64,000 nucleotides of DNA from JANTGF01 sp963750735 (lineage in GTDB: Bacteria; Bacteroidota; Bacteroidia; Bacteroidales; VadinHA17), in NCBI GenBank assembly GCA_963750735.1, contig CAVVRY010000007.1, forward strand, positions 248,001-312,000, in the 5' to 3' direction. The notes below the pieces were generated by a model that was given only the letters and a program-made list of their open reading frames with translations, had not been told where the DNA came from and searched no databases. Below are positions 37,683 through 46,118 of this stretch, one piece after another. The translations under genes were made by a program, and so were the position numbers. Position 1 is the stretch's first letter, and every line of letters starts with the position of its first letter.

Positions 37683-38465
37683 ATGATGAACTTCGGTATT
37701 ACGTCAAATATTTGTATCCCAATTAGGAAAGGTCCGGATCAAAGAAATGAAATGACAAGTCAGCTTCTTTTTGGCGAAATATTTAAAGTTATTCAAACAA
37801 CTGGAGGCTGGCATAAAATACAATCTGAAACCGATGGTTATCTGGGTTGGATAATGGACTCAACCTTTCAAGCTATTTCAGAAGAAGAATATAATGTATA
37901 CCTATCATCTGAAAAATATATTCTAAGATCACTTACTAAAGCAGTGAGTGAAGATAAATCAAATCATCTCTTTTTGCCACCTGGGTCTGTAATACTTAAT
38001 CAGAACATTGAAAATAGAAAGATTAAGGTTGGCTTAAATAATTATATACTGGATAATATAGTCATTGAAAAACCTTCTGCTAGCAGGGAAGCTATTTTGA
38101 AGACTGCACATTATTTTCTAGATGCACCCTACATTTGGGGTGGACGAAGCCTTCTAGGTATTGATTGTTCCGGACTAAGCCAACTGAGCTATCTGATAAA
38201 CGGCATTAGAATAAAAAGAGATGCGAGTCAGCAGGCGGAAGAGGGAACACAGGTGTTTTTCCTAAATGAAAGCAAACCCGGTGATCTTGCCTTTTTTGAC
38301 AATGACCAGGGTGCTATCACTCATGTAGGTATTTTGCTTGGAGAAGATAAGATTATTCATGCCTCCGGCAGAGTCAGAATTGATAGAATTGATTATCAGG
38401 GGATTATAAGATCCGAGACCAATGAATACTCACATAAACTTAGATTAATCAAAGCTATCCTTTGA
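37683..38465 (+). CDS. NlpC/P60 (C40) cell-wall peptidase with SH3-like N-terminus
   Basis: Start taken at the ATG at 37683 ('MMNFGITSNICIPIRKGPDQ'); the frame is open to 37611 but homologues begin at this motif. N-terminal bacterial SH3-like segments ('EMTSQLLFGEIFKVIQTTGG', 'GYLGWIMDSTF') come first. A catalytic domain of about 120 residues follows, with Cys in 'GIDCSGLSQL', His in 'AITHVGILLG' and the third residue in 'IIHASGRVRID'. The family cleaves gamma-D-Glu-diaminopimelate bonds in stem peptides. No signal peptide is apparent, so it may act on cytosolic muropeptides for recycling. Followed closely by a small membrane protein gene. Confidence 0.9.
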   Translation: MMNFGITSNICIPIRKGPDQRNEMTSQLLFGEIFKVIQTTGGWHKIQSETDGYLGWIMDSTFQAISEEEYNVYLSSEKYILRSLTKAVSEDKSNHLFLPPGSVILNQNIENRKIKVGLNNYILDNIVIEKPSASREAILKTAHYFLDAPYIWGGRSLLGIDCSGLSQLSYLINGIRIKRDASQQAEEGTQVFFLNESKPGDLAFFDNDQGAITHVGILLGEDKIIHASGRVRIDRIDYQGIIRSETNEYSHKLRLIKAIL

Positions 38466-38513
38466 AACCTGAGCCACTTTTCCTCTTTTAGTAATGATCT
38501 CTAAATGTAATTA

Positions 38514-38654
38514 ATGTACGAGTGGAACCCTTATTTACAGCTGTTTATTATAATAATTATTCTTGCTGTGGTTTTCTTATTCTTACGAAGAAGATATAAG
38601 AGAGATCGCAAAAGTCCTCGTGATTTATTCAGAAACAAAGGGGGTGATACCTAA
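38514..38654 (+). CDS. Small single-helix membrane protein (46 residues)
   Basis: An ATG at 38514 starts a 46-codon ORF ending at a TAA at 38654. The protein is 'MYEWNPYLQLF', a helix of Ile/Val/Leu/Phe (about residues 11-24), then a strongly basic cytosolic tail beginning 'RRRYKRDRKS'. This positive-inside design and the clean position 48 bp behind the NlpC/P60 gene support a real gene. I know no family for it. It is convergent with cysN (25 bp apart). Confidence 0.55.
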   Translation: MYEWNPYLQLFIIIIILAVVFLFLRRRYKRDRKSPRDLFRNKGGDT

Positions 38655-38679
38655 CAAAAAAGAATATAGAAACTAATTG

Positions 38680-39951
38680 TTAAATGATCATTCCTGCACA
38701 AACTGTATTATTGCTTCCCTCATCAATTAATACTGCACTCCCGGTAAATCTATTGACTTTATAGGGATCGTAGAAAACAGGCTTGGTCGTTTTTACAGAT
38801 ATTCTGGCAATTTCATTCAACTTAACAGACTTATCTTCATAATTTTTCTCAAGGGTATTCACATCAATTTTATATTTTACTTCTGTGATAATACATCTGA
38901 GATCATTTGTATTGTGTTTCATTAAATATTTTCCCCTAAGCTGCAAGGGTGATTCACCAAGCCAACAAATATTCATATCAAATTCCTTACCAACTTCGGG
39001 AGCTTTGTTTTCCCCTACAATCATATCCCCCCTGCTAATGTCGATATCATCCTCAAGGGTCAGGGTTACAGATTGAGGTGCAAAAGCAATTTCAAGACTC
39101 TCATTCATTGTATCTATTGTCTTAATTTTTGTATTTAGCCCTGTAGGAAGGACCTTTACATTATCCCCTGGTTTTAATATGCCGCTGGCAATTCTTCCTG
39201 CATATCCTCTGTAATCATGGAATTCTTTCGATTGAGGACGAACAACATATTGTACGGGAAAACGCACATCTCCATGGTTGTAATCGGCATTAATATGTAT
39301 TGTCTCAAGCAAATACATTAAAGTTGGGCCATCATACCAGTCCATATTTTTAGAACGATCTACAACATTGTCCCCTAATTTAGCACTAATAGGTACAAAT
39401 CGAATGTCTTTTACATCCAGTTTTGTAGAGATATTCTTATACTCGCGTTTTATATTATCAAATATGTCCTCACTATAATCCATGAGATCCATTTTATTAA
39501 CACAAACAATGATATGCGGAATTTGAAGCAAGGAGGCAATATAGCTATGTCGCAATGTTTGTTCAATTACACCATTCCTGGCATCGATAAGAATCAAAGC
39601 AACATTCGCAGTGGATGCGCCAGTAACCATATTTCTGGTATATTGTACATGCCCCGGTGTATCGGCAATAATAAACTTGCGTTTGGGGGTAGCAAAATAC
39701 CTGTACGCTACATCAATTGTTATCCCCTGCTCACGCTCAGCTCGCAATCCATCTGTTAAAAGAGCCAGGTTCACTTCTTCATCACCCACTTTTTTACTGG
39801 CTTTTTCAATAGCATCCATCTGATCCTCAAAAATTGCTTTGCTATCATATAAAAGCCTTCCTATCAAAGTGCTCTTACCATCGTCTACACTACCGGCTGT
39901 TGTAAACCGCAGTAGTTCCATATCTAAATATCCAGAAGTTGTCTCGCTCAT
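38680..39951 (-). CDS. cysN: Sulfate adenylyltransferase GTPase subunit (CysN)
   Basis: 423 residues, the length of a CysN without fused APS kinase. EF-Tu-like G domain: 'AGSVDDGKST' (residues 19-28), 'ADTPGHVQYTRNMVTGASTA' and 'CVNKMDL'; beta-barrel domains II and III follow ('YAGRIASGILKPGDNVKVLP', 'RFTGSAVLIDEGSNNTV'). With CysD it forms APS from sulfate and ATP, driven by GTP hydrolysis. cysD lies upstream, but about 700 bp holding a broken four-helix-bundle gene separate the two. No cysC or cysH is in the window. Confidence 0.96.
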   Translation of the reverse strand: MSETTSGYLDMELLRFTTAGSVDDGKSTLIGRLLYDSKAIFEDQMDAIEKASKKVGDEEVNLALLTDGLRAEREQGITIDVAYRYFATPKRKFIIADTPGHVQYTRNMVTGASTANVALILIDARNGVIEQTLRHSYIASLLQIPHIIVCVNKMDLMDYSEDIFDNIKREYKNISTKLDVKDIRFVPISAKLGDNVVDRSKNMDWYDGPTLMYLLETIHINADYNHGDVRFPVQYVVRPQSKEFHDYRGYAGRIASGILKPGDNVKVLPTGLNTKIKTIDTMNESLEIAFAPQSVTLTLEDDIDISRGDMIVGENKAPEVGKEFDMNICWLGESPLQLRGKYLMKHNTNDLRCIITEVKYKIDVNTLEKNYEDKSVKLNEIARISVKTTKPVFYDPYKVNRFTGSAVLIDEGSNNTVCAGMII

Positions 39952-40046
39952 GCTTTATAGTATAATATTTTATGCTCTATAATTCTTTTTAAAAATAGGT
40001 CTTGAAAATTTCATTAGAATTCAAGTGCCCTTCGCTTCGCTGTCAC

Positions 40047-40464
40047 TCAATTGTCATTTGGAAGATGTCTTTCCTCATACCCACCAAGATCTTCTCCAAC
40101 TTGATTACCACCTATATTTCCAATTGATTTTATATAGTTGTTCAACCTTACACCCAGGTCATTAATATCTCTCATAAACTGGTCGAATTCCCCTCCTTCA
40201 ATCAATCCTCGGTTTTGAGCTTTTGTAAGCCAGGTCTTAGCCTCATATAAAGAACCACGGGAGTAATATCCAAAGTTTTTCACATCCTTAAAATGATATC
40301 TTCCAAATCCTTCACTAATATTTGCAGACAACAGAATCTACTGATTTAATCAATTGTTTTCCAATGGTATCTTTGGAAAAGTCATCCCATTTTCTCACAT
40401 TATTCCAAACTTTTTCAGCAAGGTCCATGGATAACTGATATATTTTCAAATCTTCTAGTTTCAT
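40047..40464 (-). pseudogene. Four-helix-bundle (23S rRNA intervening-sequence-type) protein, frameshifted
   Basis: The first frame from the ATG at 40464 reads 'MKLEDLKIYQLSMDLAEKVW', the standard start of these proteins, and continues to 'IKSVDSV', then hits a stop after 'VCKY'. One base later the frame continues 'SANISEGFGRYHFKD', 'NFGYYSRGSLYEAKTWLTKA' and 'FDQFMRDINDLGVRLNNYIK' to 40047. The total length is 3n+1, which fits one inserted base near 40326-40336. These four-helix proteins are scattered through Bacteroidota, often alone between genes or in rRNA inserts. Function is unknown. Here it sits inside the cysD-cysN pair. Confidence 0.85.
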
Positions 40465-40647
40465 TATCACATTATAAACTCCAATTTAATTTAGATAATA
40501 AACATATTTTCCTAAACTATCATCTTCCCAATTAATAACAATTGAATTACCAATGAATCACAATTGAATTGTAATTGAAATTCTGAAACAATTGAATAAC
40601 AACTAGTTCCTCTATTTTATTGCGCCAAAATAGCTCTATACCTTCAG

Positions 40648-41553
40648 TTAAAAATACCCCTCCTTTTTCCTGTCTTCCATGGCAGCTTCAGAACGTTTAT
40701 CGTCAGCACGGCCACCTCTTTCTGTTTCTCGGGTTGCGGCAACCTCCTCGATAATGTCTTCCAGGTTATCTGCTTTTGAAAGTGTTACTCCGGTACAGGT
40801 TATATCACCAATAGTCCGACAGCGAACATCTTTTAATTCTACTTTTTCATTTTCTTTTAATTGCATAAACGGGGCCTTGGCTAGCCAAACGCCATCACGC
40901 AAAAAAACTTCTCTTTTGTGAGTAAAATAAAGGTCAGGAATATCAATATTTTCCATAAAGATGTATTGCCACACATCCATTTCAGTCCAATTGCTTATTG
41001 GAAACACCCTGAAATGCTCACCCAAATGCTTCTTCCCGTTAAATATATTCCACAGCTCCGGCCTCTGATTTTTTGGATCCCACTGCCCAAAATCATCACG
41101 ATGAGAAAAAAATCGTTCTTTAGCACGCGCTTTTTCTTCATCCCTTCTACCTCCACCCATTGCTGCATCAAATTTCAGGTCATCAATGGCATCAAGTAAT
41201 GTAATGGTCTGAAAAACATTTCTGCTGGCCATAGGGCCCACCTCCTCTACAACCTTTCCCTGATCAATAGTATCCTGAACAAACCGGACAACACATTCTG
41301 CTCCTGTTTTTTCCATCAATTGATCACGAAAATCAAGCGTTTCCTGAAAATTATGACCAGTATCAATGTGCATCAGTGGAAATGGGACTTTAGCAGGCCA
41401 AAAGGCTTTTCTGGCAAGATGAAACATTACAATTGAGTCTTTACCGCCAGAAAATAAAAGGACAGGATTTTCAAATTGCGCGGCAACCTCACGGATTACA
41501 AAAATGGACTCGGATTCGAGTTCTCTCAGGTGATTCAGGTTATTTCCATTCAT
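40648..41553 (-). CDS. cysD: Sulfate adenylyltransferase small subunit (CysD)
   Basis: The ATG at 41553 gives 'MNGNNLNHLRELESESIFVI'; a TTG 15 bp upstream is the only longer start. The PP-loop 'SGGKDS' is at residues 35-40, followed by 'HIDTGHNFQETLDFRD', 'GGGRRDEEKARAKERFFS' and 'WTEMDVWQYIFMENIDIP'. The Arg-rich C-terminus 'RGGRADDKRSEAAMEDRKKEGYF' begins near the end and is typical of CysD. It activates sulfate to APS together with CysN. A TATTTTTG -7-like box lies at 41577-41584. Downstream use (assimilation or sulfation) cannot be told here. Confidence 0.96.
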   Translation of the reverse strand: MNGNNLNHLRELESESIFVIREVAAQFENPVLLFSGGKDSIVMFHLARKAFWPAKVPFPLMHIDTGHNFQETLDFRDQLMEKTGAECVVRFVQDTIDQGKVVEEVGPMASRNVFQTITLLDAIDDLKFDAAMGGGRRDEEKARAKERFFSHRDDFGQWDPKNQRPELWNIFNGKKHLGEHFRVFPISNWTEMDVWQYIFMENIDIPDLYFTHKREVFLRDGVWLAKAPFMQLKENEKVELKDVRCRTIGDITCTGVTLSKADNLEDIIEEVAATRETERGGRADDKRSEAAMEDRKKEGYF

Positions 41554-41770
41554 ACATTGAAATTTCAAAATATTTGCAAAAATAAGGATTTTTATCGTGA
41601 TAAGCTTGTTTTAATCTGGAGGAATTCAGATATATAGATTGTTTGTTCAGCCAGGTATCTTAAAATATTCATTTCTACCTTAAGAATAACATTGGATATT
41701 CTTCCTAATACAGGGAATTATCCTATTTTTACAGGCTTATTAAGAAATATTTGCACCCCTCAAATACTGA

Positions 41771-44602
41771 ATGAGAAAGTTTATTGTATACTTTATTCTT
41801 ACTGTCTTTTTTTCTGGCACAATTCTCAATGCACAGTTAAAAGTTGAAGTTTCAGGAAGAATTAATGATGCAGAAACCAATGAACCGGTTACCGGAGTAA
41901 ATATTCTAATTGTTGGTAAACAAGTCGGCGCTGTATCCGATGGCCGTGGTTATTTTTATCTGGCAACTGGAACCGAATTACCTTTCACCATCAAATTTTC
42001 TATGATTGGGTTCCAGTCGCAGGAAATGGAAATTTCCAAAAGAATAACATCAGGAATCCGGCTTAAATTTAAATCCACTTCCTACATTGGAGAAGAAATA
42101 GTTGTTTCTGCCCCTGTTATCGAGGTCGAACAAAAAACTATGCGAAATGTAGTATCAGTTGAAATGCTTGATGCACTTGGAGTTAAAGAAACTCCCTCCC
42201 CAAATTTTTATAATGCCATTGGCAACCTAAAAGGGGTAGATGTGGTAAACCAGAGCATGCAATTCATGACCATAAATGCAAGAGGTTTTAACTCTACAGT
42301 TAACACCCGCTTTGTACAAATTGTTGATGGGATGGATAACCAGGCTCCGGGCATGAATTTTTCTATTGGGAATATTGCCGGAATGTCAGAATTGGATGTA
42401 GAATCAATTGAATTCTTACCGGGTCCATCCTCTGCCAGGCATGGTGGGAACATTCTAAACGGATTGTTAATAATGAATAGCAAGGATCCCTTTAAATTTG
42501 AAGGGCTGAGTTTTTATGTGAAACCCGGGGTTAGTGATGTAAAATCAGGGAATGATGCTCCATTTCAATTTACTGGAAAAGGATTATTCGATGCAGGTTT
42601 CCGCTATGCCAAGGCTATAAACAATAAGTTTGCCTTTAAAATCAATGCCTCATATATGAAAGGCAAAGACTGGTATGCTGATGATACTACCAATATTCGC
42701 CCCGGAAATATTCATTATGAGTATGATCCGGGATTTGATGCTTTAAATAAGTATGGTGATGAAATTATTTCTTTTATGCCTATTGGTCAACAGGGAGAAA
42801 ATGTTATTGTTTCACGAACCGGCTATCGCGATAAATACCTTGTAGATAATGGTGTTTTTAGTTTGAAATTTAATGGGGCCCTTCATTATCGGATTAGTGA
42901 TAAGATTACTGCCATTGCTCAGGGAACCTATGGCAAAGCAACTACAGCTTATACCGAGGATAACAGGACATCCCTCTCCCAGTTCCAAATTTACCAGGGA
43001 AAACTGGAAGTAATAAGTGACCGGTTCATGGTAAGGGGTTATGCCACCAAACAGAATACAGGAAATACATACGATTCGCGTTACCTTGCTATTCATTTGA
43101 ATTCTTCCTGGAAGAGTGATGAGGATTGGTTCCGAGATTATTATAATGCATATCGGGGAAATTTTGCAAAATATGGCGTTCAACCAGGTGACCATCAGGA
43201 AGCCAGGAAATTTGCTGATACCGGTCGCCTGGAACCGGGATCAGAAGAATATGAGGAGGAGAAAAACAAAATCATTAATAATCCTGATTTTTCAAAAGGG
43301 GCACAAACGATTAATAATTCGGCCCTATATAATATTGAAGGCCGGTATAATTTCCTGGAGGACATTACAATATTTGACCTCGAAGTTGGTGGAAATTACC
43401 GGTTTTATGACCTGGAATCATTTGGTAGCATTTTCCCGGATACAGCAGGTAATGATATTTCTTTTTATGAGTATGGTATGTATGGCCAGCTATCAAAAGA
43501 TTTTCTTGAAAACAGTCTTACTGTCTCTGCTTCTGTAAGATATGACAAGAGTGAGAACTTTAAAGGTAATTTTACCCCAAGAATTTCTGCTCTATACATC
43601 CTAAATGGAATACATAACTTCCGTGCATCAGTTCTTACAGGATATCGAACACCAAGTGCGAAAGAACAATTCATAAAAAAAGATTTAGGGCAGGCCTGGA
43701 TTCTAGGTGGATTGAATCAAAATATTGAGCAATATGATTTGCAGGAAAATAGCTTTTATAAGCAAGGCGTGAACGACTTTAATGAAGCTGTTTACAATGA
43801 TATAACTGATAAACAGAATCCCATGGCTTCTGAGCAGGCTACAATTAAAAATCTCGATATCCTTGAAAATAGCCTGGTTCAAACTGATGATCTAAATAAT
43901 TTTGTCCCGGAACAGGTATTTTCACTTGAGGTAGGTTATAAAACCAAGTTTATTAATAAGATTTTCTTCGATGCAGTATTTTACAGTAGTACATATAGAG
44001 ATTTTATTGGGCTTGTTGAGGTAATAAAGCCAAGAACAAGCCCTGTAGTTGATATGTTTACTGCTGCAAACCAGGTAAATAACTCAACACAGAGAGATGA
44101 GTTATATATATATACAAACTCTCAAAAAGCAGTAAATATTCAGGGAGTATCTGCAGGAATAAAGTACATATCTCCTATTGGCGCTATTATATCAGGTAAT
44201 TTTACCTGGTCAAATATATCAACTGCAGTTGATGATCCCATTATACCAGGGTTCAATACTCCTAAATACAAGTTCAATATCTCAATTGCCAACCGTAGGC
44301 TCGATAAACTTGAGAATAATCCAGGATTCAAGAATCTGGGTTTTAATGTGACCTGGAGGTGGCAGTCAGAAGTATTCTGGCAAAGTCCATTTGGGAATGG
44401 TTGGATAGACCCTGTAAGCACCTGGGATTTTCAATTATCATACCGCTTTCACAAGCCAGAATCGATTTTAAAACTGGGTATAACTAATTTCTTTAATGTC
44501 TCGCATACAACCTCATTTGGCGGACCCCAGATTGGATCATTCTATTATATATCCTATACCGTGGAGAATATACTTAGTAATGTTAAAAAGAAGAAAAAGT
44601 GA
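41771..44602 (+). CDS. TonB-dependent receptor paired with an SGNH-type lipoprotein
   Basis: 943 residues. A signal peptide ending 'ILNAQ' precedes a carboxypeptidase-regulatory-like domain ('VSGRINDAETNEPVTGVNIL', about 27-110) and a plug (about 125-245) with 'TINARGFNSTVNTRFVQIVD' and 'IEFLPGPSSARHGGNILNGL'. The barrel follows. The end is 'VENILSNVKKKKK', a basic tail instead of the usual terminal aromatic residue. The stop overlaps the GTG start of the next gene by 4 bp, so the two are translated together. The substrate is unknown. It is divergent from cysD. Confidence 0.9.
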   Translation: MRKFIVYFILTVFFSGTILNAQLKVEVSGRINDAETNEPVTGVNILIVGKQVGAVSDGRGYFYLATGTELPFTIKFSMIGFQSQEMEISKRITSGIRLKFKSTSYIGEEIVVSAPVIEVEQKTMRNVVSVEMLDALGVKETPSPNFYNAIGNLKGVDVVNQSMQFMTINARGFNSTVNTRFVQIVDGMDNQAPGMNFSIGNIAGMSELDVESIEFLPGPSSARHGGNILNGLLIMNSKDPFKFEGLSFYVKPGVSDVKSGNDAPFQFTGKGLFDAGFRYAKAINNKFAFKINASYMKGKDWYADDTTNIRPGNIHYEYDPGFDALNKYGDEIISFMPIGQQGENVIVSRTGYRDKYLVDNGVFSLKFNGALHYRISDKITAIAQGTYGKATTAYTEDNRTSLSQFQIYQGKLEVISDRFMVRGYATKQNTGNTYDSRYLAIHLNSSWKSDEDWFRDYYNAYRGNFAKYGVQPGDHQEARKFADTGRLEPGSEEYEEEKNKIINNPDFSKGAQTINNSALYNIEGRYNFLEDITIFDLEVGGNYRFYDLESFGSIFPDTAGNDISFYEYGMYGQLSKDFLENSLTVSASVRYDKSENFKGNFTPRISALYILNGIHNFRASVLTGYRTPSAKEQFIKKDLGQAWILGGLNQNIEQYDLQENSFYKQGVNDFNEAVYNDITDKQNPMASEQATIKNLDILENSLVQTDDLNNFVPEQVFSLEVGYKTKFINKIFFDAVFYSSTYRDFIGLVEVIKPRTSPVVDMFTAANQVNNSTQRDELYIYTNSQKAVNIQGVSAGIKYISPIGAIISGNFTWSNISTAVDDPIIPGFNTPKYKFNISIANRRLDKLENNPGFKNLGFNVTWRWQSEVFWQSPFGNGWIDPVSTWDFQLSYRFHKPESILKLGITNFFNVSHTTSFGGPQIGSFYYISYTVENILSNVKKKKK

Positions 44603-46092
44603 AATATGTAATAAAAATATTATTTGTTTTTCTTGCATTGTTATCAGCATGTAAATATGATTTCCCTGATACCAGGGTTGATTATTCGAATGGCAGTATG
44701 GATGTTTCGCGGTATGTTGGAATTGGTGATGGATTTTCTGCTGGATCTATGGACGGCTCATTATATACGTACGGTCAGGATAACTCTATAGCAGCCATCC
44801 TTGCTTCCCGTATGTCTGTAATAGGACTTCAGGATTTTCAGCAACCAGATATATCTTCAGATAATGGCTTTAATAAGCTGGCATCTGATGAATCAAATCA
44901 GGTGGGAAAATGGATTTATTCCTTTTCTACTGAGACGCAGTTAGATCCAGATAGGATGCTTACAAATGGGGAATATCCTTCAACATATCCAGGCGAAATG
45001 TCCTCACCAGGAAATTTTTCAGTTCCTTTTGCCCGAAGTTTCGAGCTGGATGACCCTGATCTTTCAGAAAATGTCTATTACAATCGATTTGCCAGTGATC
45101 CAGGAAATTCCAGTGTACTCACAGACATATTGAATGCAGATCCATCCTTTTTCACCCTCTGGATAGGGATGAATGATTTTCTTGGGTATGCAACTTCAGG
45201 AGGTATTGGCAATCCTGATCCACCTGGTGATCCCAGTATGATTAACGAAGATGATTTAACACCTGTAGCCTTATTTGAATCCAAAATCAGTTCTTATTTA
45301 TCAACAATTCTTGAGGACCCTGATCGTAAAGGAGCCATTGTGCAACTCCCGATGTTTGACGATTTGCCATATTTTTATACTTATCCATATGATTTTATGC
45401 GATTGAATGGCACAGCTCTCGGAATTACTCAAACCTATTATAGAAGCTATAATCAGGCAGTATCGGAGCACAATATCCTGTATCCTGATGCAAATCGCCC
45501 ATTTATTGCTTTTAACGACAATGGTAGTACCCTTTATCCTCAGCCTATTGTAATTGTTGATGATTCGCTATCCAATGCTTTTTATCCTGATGGGACTACT
45601 CCTTTACCCAAGCTCAGACAGTTAACTGAGGATGAAATGGTTTTGTTGACTTTTCCGGTTGACAAAATGGAGTATGGGTATGGTTCAATTAATCCTACCA
45701 CCTCAGAATATTATCTGAAAGTTTCACAGATTAATGAAATTAATTTAAGAATTGAGGCCTTTAATCAAGTTTTAGAGCAGGAGGTAAACAAATATCCAGG
45801 GCGCCTGGTCTTTGTGCCCATTTCGGAAATAGTTCATAATATAGCAGAAACCGGAAAAATCGATTCATGGGGAAGACCAGCCAGTGATGAGGTGATCTCT
45901 TATAATGGACTTCCTTTGGAAGGTACTCTTGGTTATAATAGTATATATTCTCTTGATGGATTGCATTTCAATTCAAGGGGAAATGCGCTTATTGTGAATG
46001 AAATTATCAACTCCATTAACGAAGAGTTTGGAAGTAACCTTCCCCTGGTTAATGTAAACTCCTACCTTGGGAATACAATTACTGCCAAATAG
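44599..46092 (+). CDS. SGNH/GDSL-fold lipoprotein with altered catalytic block I
   Basis: 497 residues from a GTG start within the receptor's stop (GTGA overlap). Lipoprotein signal with Cys18 ('LALLSACKYDFPD'). Block I reads 'YVGIGDGFSAGSMDGSLYTY': where GDSL/SGNH lipases have G-(D/N)-S-L-(T/S)-A-G, this one has G43-D44-G45-F46-S47-A48-G49, so the nucleophile serine is glycine. Other blocks are kept: 'LWIGMNDFLGYA' (GxND) and 'DGLHFNSRGNALIV' (DxxH). It may be a pseudo-enzyme that binds a ligand for the partner receptor, or it may use Ser47. SGNH lipoproteins of this type recur beside Bacteroidota outer-membrane transporters. Confidence 0.82.
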   Translation: MKYVIKILFVFLALLSACKYDFPDTRVDYSNGSMDVSRYVGIGDGFSAGSMDGSLYTYGQDNSIAAILASRMSVIGLQDFQQPDISSDNGFNKLASDESNQVGKWIYSFSTETQLDPDRMLTNGEYPSTYPGEMSSPGNFSVPFARSFELDDPDLSENVYYNRFASDPGNSSVLTDILNADPSFFTLWIGMNDFLGYATSGGIGNPDPPGDPSMINEDDLTPVALFESKISSYLSTILEDPDRKGAIVQLPMFDDLPYFYTYPYDFMRLNGTALGITQTYYRSYNQAVSEHNILYPDANRPFIAFNDNGSTLYPQPIVIVDDSLSNAFYPDGTTPLPKLRQLTEDEMVLLTFPVDKMEYGYGSINPTTSEYYLKVSQINEINLRIEAFNQVLEQEVNKYPGRLVFVPISEIVHNIAETGKIDSWGRPASDEVISYNGLPLEGTLGYNSIYSLDGLHFNSRGNALIVNEIINSINEEFGSNLPLVNVNSYLGNTITAK

Positions 46093-46118
46093 TTACAAAC
46101 ATTATATATTAAGGAAAA

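Noticed and set aside
41554..41770. SAM riboswitch or cys regulatory RNA between cysD and the TonB receptor
   Set aside because: No conserved riboswitch core could be matched by eye; only a -7-like box at 41577-41584.
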